DNA of 64,000 nt from Sphingomonas paeninsulae (GTDB lineage Bacteria; Pseudomonadota; Alphaproteobacteria; Sphingomonadales; Sphingomonadaceae), in NCBI RefSeq assembly GCF_003660165.1, contig NZ_CP032829.1, positions 2,617,001 to 2,681,000 on the forward strand. Direction: 5' to 3'. Of the stretch, positions 58,512 to 64,000 are shown in pieces. Below the pieces are notes generated by a model. It saw only the letters and a program-made list of their open reading frames with translations. It was not told the DNA's origin and ran no database searches. Position 1 is the first letter of the stretch. The number at the start of each line of letters is the position of its first letter. The translations under genes and the position numbers were made by a program.

Positions 58512-59156
58512 ATGACCGTCAACGCCGTCGATTTCGCCAGCCTCCTTTGTTCGCGTCTCTGCCATGATTTGCTCAGCCCGGTCGGTGCGCTGAATAACGG
58601 TATCGAGCTCCTCGCCGAGGAGAACGACCCTGAGATGCGGGAACGCTGTCTCGAGCTTCTGGCCGAGAGCGCCCGCGTGTCGGCGAGCAAGCTGAAGTTC
58701 TTTCGATTGGCCTTCGGTGCTGCCGGCGGTTTCGGAGACGTCGTCGATACCCGCGAAGCAAAGACCGCGATCGACGGTTTGCTGGGCAGTGACGGTCGGA
58801 TCGAAATTAACTGGCTGGTCGGGGAAGCCACACTGTCCAAGACAGCGATCAAGGTTCTCCTAAACCTGACCCTGATCGCCGGCGATGCATTGGTCCGTGG
58901 CGGCAGGCTCGACATCGGTGGCGAAGTTGTAGGGGGCCGTACCGAGATCGTCATCCGCGCCGAAGGTCCACGACTGGTCCTCGACACAGAACTCCGTACT
59001 GCGTTGAGCGGAGAGGCCGACGAAACCGCACTCACGCCTCGTGCTGCTGCAGCATGGCTTGTCCATACCCTCGCAACTGAAAGCGGGGGCCATGCGCAGG
59101 TCGCATCGACCGATCCTGCATTTCTGCTGTTCGGCGCGACGCTCGGCCGGGCCTGA
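58512..59156 (+). CDS. chpT: Histidine phosphotransferase ChpT
   Basis: 214 residues, with the phospho-His18 in SRLCHDLLSPVGALNNGIELL, then a degenerate Bergerat-type C-terminal domain (INWLVGEATLSKTAIKVLLNLTLIAGDAL). In alphaproteobacteria ChpT relays phosphate from CckA to CtrA and CpdR, controlling cell cycle and motility. It lies 47 bases before cheA on the same strand, which may link CtrA-type control with chemotaxis expression. ATG 58512 matches the family start. Confidence 0.88.
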   Translation: MTVNAVDFASLLCSRLCHDLLSPVGALNNGIELLAEENDPEMRERCLELLAESARVSASKLKFFRLAFGAAGGFGDVVDTREAKTAIDGLLGSDGRIEINWLVGEATLSKTAIKVLLNLTLIAGDALVRGGRLDIGGEVVGGRTEIVIRAEGPRLVLDTELRTALSGEADETALTPRAAAAWLVHTLATESGGHAQVASTDPAFLLFGATLGRA

Positions 59157-59203
59157 AAGCCGGCCTAACTCGTTCTTAACCATCGCTGCCGCAAAAAGGC
59201 GGC

Positions 59204-61213
59204 GTGGATGATCTGACCCAGGAATTCGTCGCGGAAACGCGCGAGATGCTTGAGCATGTAAGCAATGCTTTGCTCGACTGGGAACGCAATCCCACGGCAG
59301 TCCGCGATTTCGATGATATTTTCCGTTTCTTTCATACAGTGAAGGGCAGTTGCGGATTTCTCGATCTGCCACGCATCGAGAAACTGGCACATGCCGCAGA
59401 GTCGGTGCTGGGTGATCTACGGAGTGGAAAGCGTAATTCCGATGCAGTTCTCGTCGGTGGCCTGCTTCGTGTCATCGACCGCATCATGGTTCTCACATCC
59501 GCGCTGGAAACAGGGAATTCTGCCCCTGACGAGGCAGCGGACGCGGCGTTCCTGACGGCACTCGAAACGGGCGTTGCTCCAGAGACATTCTATGCCTCAG
59601 CACCAGTCACGCGTCGCAGAAATGTGCGCATCGATATCGATCTGCTCGACGCCATGATGACTCAGGTGTCCGATCTCGTCCTTGTCCGCAACGAATTGAT
59701 ACGCTCCCTTCGTCCGACACTTGGTGCAGACGCGACGGCAAGTTTGCTGGATGCCCTTTCTGCGCGCATCGGCGAACTGCGTGGCAGTATTGCGCGGGCC
59801 CGAATGCAACCCGTCGACCGCTTGTTTGCCGCACTCCCTCGATTGGTACGCGACACCGCTTCGGAGCTTGGCAAATCCGTGCGTCTTGTCATCGAAGGGA
59901 CCGATGTAGAACTCGATCGTGAGATGGTTGAACAACTCCGCGACCCTCTTATCCATATCGTCCGCAATGCCATCGATCATGGCGTCGAATCCGCTGAACG
60001 TCGCATGGCTGTCGGAAAGCCAGTCGAAGCCGAACTAAGGGTGACTGCCCGGCAAACCGGCAATCAGGTTGTCATTGCGATTTCCGATGATGGCAAAGGC
60101 ATCGATATCGATCGACTGCGCGCACGGGCGGTTGCGATCGGATTGAGGGGGGCAAATTTGCTCTCGCCCGAAGCCGCAGCGAACTTGATTTTCCAGCCCG
60201 GCCTGTCGACCGCCGACGCCGTGACGGCAATTTCCGGCCGCGGTGTGGGCATGGATGTCGTCCGTGCCAATATCGAAAAGCTGGGCGGGAATGTCTCGCT
60301 CGTCAATCGCATGGGTGCTGGGCTGACGATCGATATCTGTGTTCCGCTGACGCTCAGCATCGTCACCGTGCTTACCGTCAGCGCTGGCGGTATGACCTTT
60401 GCGGTGCCGCGTGCCATCGTTCAGGAGGTTCTGTCGATCCGTTCGGAAGCGGTTAGAATTGAGCGACTGGGTTCAGGACATATCGCAACTATTCGCGGTG
60501 AAAAGCTCGGTACGCTGTCGCTCGCCTCGGTTCTTGAACGGGATGAGGGAGATCAGACGCATTTGCTGATTGTTCAGCCGACTGGTGGACAGCGTTATGG
60601 CCTGCTGGTCGAAGCCGTTCATGATCAGGAAGAAGTCGTTGTCCGACAGGTCGCGCCCCGACTGGCGACAACAGGCGTTTTTGCAGGACAGGCTTTACCG
60701 AATTCGGGATTACCGATCCTGGTCATCGATGTTCTGGGTGTGGCGCGGCGTGCCGGGTTGAATGTCGATCGTGCAGAGGCGGTCGTCGCTGCCGTGACAC
60801 CGGTGGCACTCCCGACGATTTCGGTGCTGTCGTTTATTGGCCTAGACGGTCAGTTGTGGGGCGTTCGGACAGCCTTGGTGGAACGGATCGAAGATGTGCC
60901 GCGACGTGCCTTTACGGTGCGTGCCGGGGATGCCTTTGTAACACTGGACGGGTTACTTTCACCAGTCGTTCTGGACGGTGCGCTGCCCGCGACGGACGAA
61001 ATCGCCCTGTTACGGTTGAACGATGGCAAAAGCCGTCTTGGATATCCGGTGTTGCAGATCGAGGATCTTGTCAGGATCGATGAAGCGTCGGTACTCAGCT
61101 CCGACCGGAACCCGATTGCGGTCGTGGACGGAGAAGTGATTCAACTCCTTGACGAAAACATCTTGTTTTCCGGGGTAACACCCAAACGAAAAGCGGCCAG
61201 CCATGCCATCTGA
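59204..61213 (+). CDS. cheA: Chemotaxis histidine kinase CheA
   Basis: 669 residues from a GTG. HPt domain with phospho-His44 (FFHTVKGSCGF), a short linker with no recognisable P2 CheY-binding domain, P3 dimerisation helices, ATPase domain (RNAIDHGVES, DDGKGID, GRGVGMDVVR) and CheW-like P5 (about 380-515). About 140 further residues (ISVLSFIGLDGQLWGVRTALVERIEDVP onward) look like a second, partial CheW-like domain. No receiver domain. It overlaps cheW by 11 bases. Confidence 0.93.
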   Translation: MDDLTQEFVAETREMLEHVSNALLDWERNPTAVRDFDDIFRFFHTVKGSCGFLDLPRIEKLAHAAESVLGDLRSGKRNSDAVLVGGLLRVIDRIMVLTSALETGNSAPDEAADAAFLTALETGVAPETFYASAPVTRRRNVRIDIDLLDAMMTQVSDLVLVRNELIRSLRPTLGADATASLLDALSARIGELRGSIARARMQPVDRLFAALPRLVRDTASELGKSVRLVIEGTDVELDREMVEQLRDPLIHIVRNAIDHGVESAERRMAVGKPVEAELRVTARQTGNQVVIAISDDGKGIDIDRLRARAVAIGLRGANLLSPEAAANLIFQPGLSTADAVTAISGRGVGMDVVRANIEKLGGNVSLVNRMGAGLTIDICVPLTLSIVTVLTVSAGGMTFAVPRAIVQEVLSIRSEAVRIERLGSGHIATIRGEKLGTLSLASVLERDEGDQTHLLIVQPTGGQRYGLLVEAVHDQEEVVVRQVAPRLATTGVFAGQALPNSGLPILVIDVLGVARRAGLNVDRAEAVVAAVTPVALPTISVLSFIGLDGQLWGVRTALVERIEDVPRRAFTVRAGDAFVTLDGLLSPVVLDGALPATDEIALLRLNDGKSRLGYPVLQIEDLVRIDEASVLSSDRNPIAVVDGEVIQLLDENILFSGVTPKRKAASHAI

Positions 61214-61700
61214 CAAATCGGGTAGCCTGTTTGTGATTGCAGTCGTCGCAGGTCAGCGGATCGCACTGGATGCCGCCAGCGTCGCATCGGTGGTGGACCT
61301 GACCAATATCGTGCCCGTACCGCTTGCCCCCGCACATGTACTTGGCCTTTGCACGATCCGCAGTCTGATCCTGACCGTCGTCGATCTGGCATGTGCGTTG
61401 GGTCAGCGTCCTGAGCAAATTTCCAAACGAGCGGTAACGATGGAGATCGAGGGTCATCATTACGCCTTCATCGTAAGCAGCGTGGAGCAGGTCGAACCAA
61501 GTATCGAGCCGGTTCAACTGGTAGATCAAAGCGTCGGCGCGAACTGGGCTGCGGCGATAACGGGCAGGATTGAAACCGAAAGCGGCACCGCGTTGCTGCT
61601 GGAACCCCAACGACTGATCGGCACAGGCGCTGAAATGGGCCTCGTCGGTGCTGGCGACAAAACCTATCTTGTCCCGGCTGATACAAAAATGGTCCATTAA
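61203..61700 (+). CDS. cheW: Chemotaxis coupling protein CheW
   Basis: 165 residues, one CheW domain linking receptors to CheA: FVIAVVAGQRIALDAASVASVV at the N-terminus and the conserved-Arg segment HVLGLCTIRSLILTVVDL, where most CheW proteins read GLINLRG, so the loop is somewhat atypical. Starts within the end of cheA. A 74-base gap to cheY follows. Confidence 0.88.
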   Translation: MPSDKSGSLFVIAVVAGQRIALDAASVASVVDLTNIVPVPLAPAHVLGLCTIRSLILTVVDLACALGQRPEQISKRAVTMEIEGHHYAFIVSSVEQVEPSIEPVQLVDQSVGANWAAAITGRIETESGTALLLEPQRLIGTGAEMGLVGAGDKTYLVPADTKMVH

Positions 61701-61774
61701 GCCGACAGGATTAACGCAACGCTCATCACTCGATGCTAATACGGTGAATAATCGTTTCCGATCGAAAGTATTCA

Positions 61775-62143
61775 ATGTCGAAATCTTGCCTGATCGTCGA
61801 TGATTCCAAGGTCATCCGGAAGGTAGCTCGACACATTTTAGAGGCGCTCAATTACACCGTGGATGAAGCGGCAGATGGGCGTGAGGCACTCGATACTTGC
61901 CGCCAGAACGTTCCCGACGTGATTCTGCTCGACTGGAATATGCCGGTGATGAGCGGCATAGAATTTCTTCGGGCGATCGACAACGATCCGCTCTCAAGCC
62001 GTCCGAAGATTGTGTTTTGTACTACCGAAAATGGTAATGCACACATTAAGGCCGCCATCGATGCCGGTGCCGACGAATATATCATGAAACCTTTCGACCG
62101 CGAGACTTTGCAAACCAAACTCGCGCTGGTCGGTCTTGGCTAA
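61775..62143 (+). CDS. cheY: Chemotaxis response regulator CheY
   Basis: 122-residue single receiver domain: acidic pair Asp9/Asp10, phospho-acceptor Asp53 (ILLDWNMPVMSG), Thr84 (CTTENG) and Lys105 (YIMKPF). No output domain. Flanked by cheW and cheB, so it is the CheY of this operon, though flagellar genes are not in the window. Confidence 0.92.
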   Translation: MSKSCLIVDDSKVIRKVARHILEALNYTVDEAADGREALDTCRQNVPDVILLDWNMPVMSGIEFLRAIDNDPLSSRPKIVFCTTENGNAHIKAAIDAGADEYIMKPFDRETLQTKLALVGLG

Positions 62144-62195
62144 ACTGCCTCAGCAACGGGACGACGTTGGTACCGTCGGGTTAAACGGTGTCAGA

Positions 62196-63215
62196 ATGAA
62201 AATTCTGATCGTCGACGATTCGGTCGTGGTCAGGACGATGCTCGCACGAATGCTCGAGGAGCATTCCGCATTTGCCGTGGTCGGCCAAGTTGATCGCGCC
62301 GAGCGTGCCATCGACTGGTTGTCGCAAAACCGCGTCGACATCGTATTGCTCGACATCGAAATGCCTGATCGCGACGGATTGGCGGCGTTGCCTGACGTTA
62401 TTGCGGCGGGAAGAGGCGCGCGGATCGTCATGGTCTCGTCATCGACAGCGCAAGGTGCGTCGGTCACTTTGCAAGCTTTGGCCGATGGCGCAGCGGACGC
62501 TGTGGCAAAGCCAAACGTCGGTGCGCTCGGTCGGCATTTTGCAGTTGACCTGATTGAGCGATTATTGCGGATAGGCTCGGCCGATTGCAGCAACCCCTCG
62601 ACCGCAGCAGAGAGGTTTAAGCTTCGTGAGGTTGCAACCGGATCGATACCAATCGTTGCGATTGGTTCGTCGACCGGCGGTCTGCACGCGCTCACGACGT
62701 TCTTCGCGGCAATGCCCCTTGCATTCGATGCCCCGATTTTGGTCACTCAGCATCTCCCGGCTGCGTTCATGCCATTTTTTGCCGACCAACTTGCCACGAT
62801 GTCGGGACGACCGTGCAGCGTGGCTCGCGACGGCGCGGTTGCCGCAGAGGGAGCGGTTTACGTCGCTCCGGGGGATGCGCACCTGATTTGCGAGCGGCGG
62901 GGATCAAAGATTCTAACGCGGCTACATTCGGGCGAAGTTGCCAATCGAAGCTTGCCGTCGATCGATCCCATGTTCGCCAGCGTCGCAACGGCGTTCGGCT
63001 CGAGCGGCATAGGAGTTGTCCTTAGCGGGATGGGGCGGGACGGAGCCGAAGGTGCTGCGCTGCTCGCCGGCGCGGGTGCCGATGTAATCGTGCAAGACGA
63101 AGCATCCTCAGTGATATGGGGGATGCCAGGTGCTGTCGCGCGGGCGGGCTTGGCAAGCCTTTGTGGACCTGCCGATGCACTGGCGCGACACATTGTCAGG
63201 CGCGGCGCACAATGA
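62196..63215 (+). CDS. cheB: Chemotaxis protein-glutamate methylesterase CheB
   Basis: Receiver domain (KILIVDDSVVVRTML, phospho-Asp in VLLDIEMPDRDG) followed by the methylesterase domain with Ser in AIGSSTGGLHAL, His in VTQHLPAAFM and Asp in SGMGRDGAEGA, the Ser-His-Asp triad. ATG 62196 begins the receiver; a TTG at 62136 would overlap cheY by eight bases and add 20 residues, and cannot be excluded. Overlaps cheR by ATGA. Confidence 0.93.
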   Translation: MKILIVDDSVVVRTMLARMLEEHSAFAVVGQVDRAERAIDWLSQNRVDIVLLDIEMPDRDGLAALPDVIAAGRGARIVMVSSSTAQGASVTLQALADGAADAVAKPNVGALGRHFAVDLIERLLRIGSADCSNPSTAAERFKLREVATGSIPIVAIGSSTGGLHALTTFFAAMPLAFDAPILVTQHLPAAFMPFFADQLATMSGRPCSVARDGAVAAEGAVYVAPGDAHLICERRGSKILTRLHSGEVANRSLPSIDPMFASVATAFGSSGIGVVLSGMGRDGAEGAALLAGAGADVIVQDEASSVIWGMPGAVARAGLASLCGPADALARHIVRRGAQ

Positions 63216-64000
63216 ATGCACTGGCTGTCCCATCACCGGCACTCACTGTTTTTGCCGATCTTCTGGAACGGCGCACTGGTCAACGTATCTCTGCGGGCCG
63301 TTCCTGGCGGATCGAGGCTGCCCTGCGTCCGTTTTTGCGCGAATTGGATATACCGAACCTTGGAGTGCTGGCGGAACGTATAGCGGCGCGCGATGAAGCA
63401 TTGAGCACTCGTGTGACCGAAGCGCTGTTGAACAATGAAACTTCCTTTTTCCGCGACTTCAACATGTTTGAGCTTTTCAGTCAGGGCGCGCTTTCGTCGC
63501 TGGCCGAATCATGCGCTGTCACGCGCAGGTTGCGGTTCTGGTCGGCGGGATGTTCGACCGGGCAGGAGGCTTACACACTTGCGATGATGCTCCGCGATCA
63601 GGGCGCGCGGTGGGAGGGTTGGGCCTTCGACATTCTGGCGACCGACGTTTCCGCGTCGGTCATCGCGCGTGGTCGAGCAGGACGTTATTCACAGTTTGAG
63701 ATACAGCGCGGACTTCCTGTTCGTACGATGCTCAAATGGTTTGAACAGCAGGGTGAGGATTGGGTGCTCGATCCTGATGTGCGCCGGTCAGTGCGTTTCG
63801 CCACCCATAATCTGCTGTCACCGGCACCCGGTCGGTTCGATGTGATTCTCTGTCGTAATGTGCTGATGTATTTTCAGGCGGAGGCGCGCGCGCAGCTTTT
63901 CGATCATCTCGCTGACGCGCTCGACCCCGGCGGAATATTGGTAATGGGTGCTGGAGAAACCGTTATCGGCCAGACGGCCCGATTCAAGCCGCATCCTGAG
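63212..64000 (+). CDS. cheR: Chemotaxis protein methyltransferase CheR (cut by window edge)
   Basis: SAM-dependent methylation of receptor glutamates, opposing CheB. 263 codons are present, beginning MNALAVPSPALTVFADLL in the stop of cheB and open to base 64000. N-terminal helical domain includes EALLNNETSFFRD; the catalytic domain has FWSAGCSTGQEAYTLAMML (SAM site), ILATDVSASVIARGRAGRYS, and VILCRNVLMYF. The remaining C-terminus lies outside the window. Confidence 0.93.
   Translation, partial: MNALAVPSPALTVFADLLERRTGQRISAGRSWRIEAALRPFLRELDIPNLGVLAERIAARDEALSTRVTEALLNNETSFFRDFNMFELFSQGALSSLAESCAVTRRLRFWSAGCSTGQEAYTLAMMLRDQGARWEGWAFDILATDVSASVIARGRAGRYSQFEIQRGLPVRTMLKWFEQQGEDWVLDPDVRRSVRFATHNLLSPAPGRFDVILCRNVLMYFQAEARAQLFDHLADALDPGGILVMGAGETVIGQTARFKPHPE

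Overview
The window reads as ordinary core chromosome of a moderately GC-rich alphaproteobacterium, most likely a sphingomonad. The signs are gene content and order: ChvG/ChvI beside ATP-dependent PEP carboxykinase, ChpT, HdaA, an RpoH with its QKKLFFNLR box next to rluD, the lptD-surA-pdxA-rsmA order, SRP RNA just before dnaX-ybaB, and ornithine decarboxylase beside a deoxyhypusine-synthase-like protein (sym-homospermidine is the typical polyamine of Sphingomonas sensu stricto). I saw no prophage, transposase, CRISPR array or tRNA.

Layout. 1-5.2 kb: chvG (cut by the left edge) and chvI, divergent from pckA and a DUF937 protein, then nfeD/SPFH membrane genes and a PAS protein. 5.4-9.5 kb: RlpA lipoprotein, guaB, rsmB, a TPR protein. 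9.5-15 kb: lptD-surA-pdxA-rsmA on the minus strand. 15.2-24.8 kb: pepA, ndk, purM-purN (purN fused to an MmcQ/YjbR domain), DUF2066 protein, hdaA, ppk, ppx. 24.8-32 kb: rnd, aspS, glutathione peroxidase, a small orphan, dnaE. 32-37 kb: a minus-strand run of UDG-like protein, lytic transglycosylase, moaB, radical SAM protein and GST. 37-45.7 kb: ETF-QO, TPR protein, ispE, ilvD, lipoprotein, nnr, RNA methyltransferase. 45.7-50 kb: polyamine genes divergent from a threonine/serine dehydratase. 50.2-54.9 kb: two cysteine desulfurases plus ferredoxin, SRP RNA, dnaX, ybaB. 55-58 kb: mtgA, rpoH, rluD. 58-64 kb: JAMM peptidase, chpT and a che operon (cheA-W-Y-B-R, cheR cut by the right edge).

The most notable feature is technical or evolutionary: seven conserved genes (rsmB, rsmA, lptD, purM, the DUF2066 gene, dnaE and a threonine/serine dehydratase) each have their frame broken once, in each case at a homopolymer run where one extra base restores the family sequence. 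Several are essential in model bacteria, so systematic homopolymer under-calling is the likeliest cause. Biologically the best leads are a promoter plus terminator-like attenuator in the ornithine decarboxylase leader, the PurN-MmcQ fusion, the tandem desulfurase-ferredoxin operon, a degenerate UDG-like protein, and three copies of a long-armed inverted repeat. Genes are packed tightly, with more than ten four-base start/stop overlaps.
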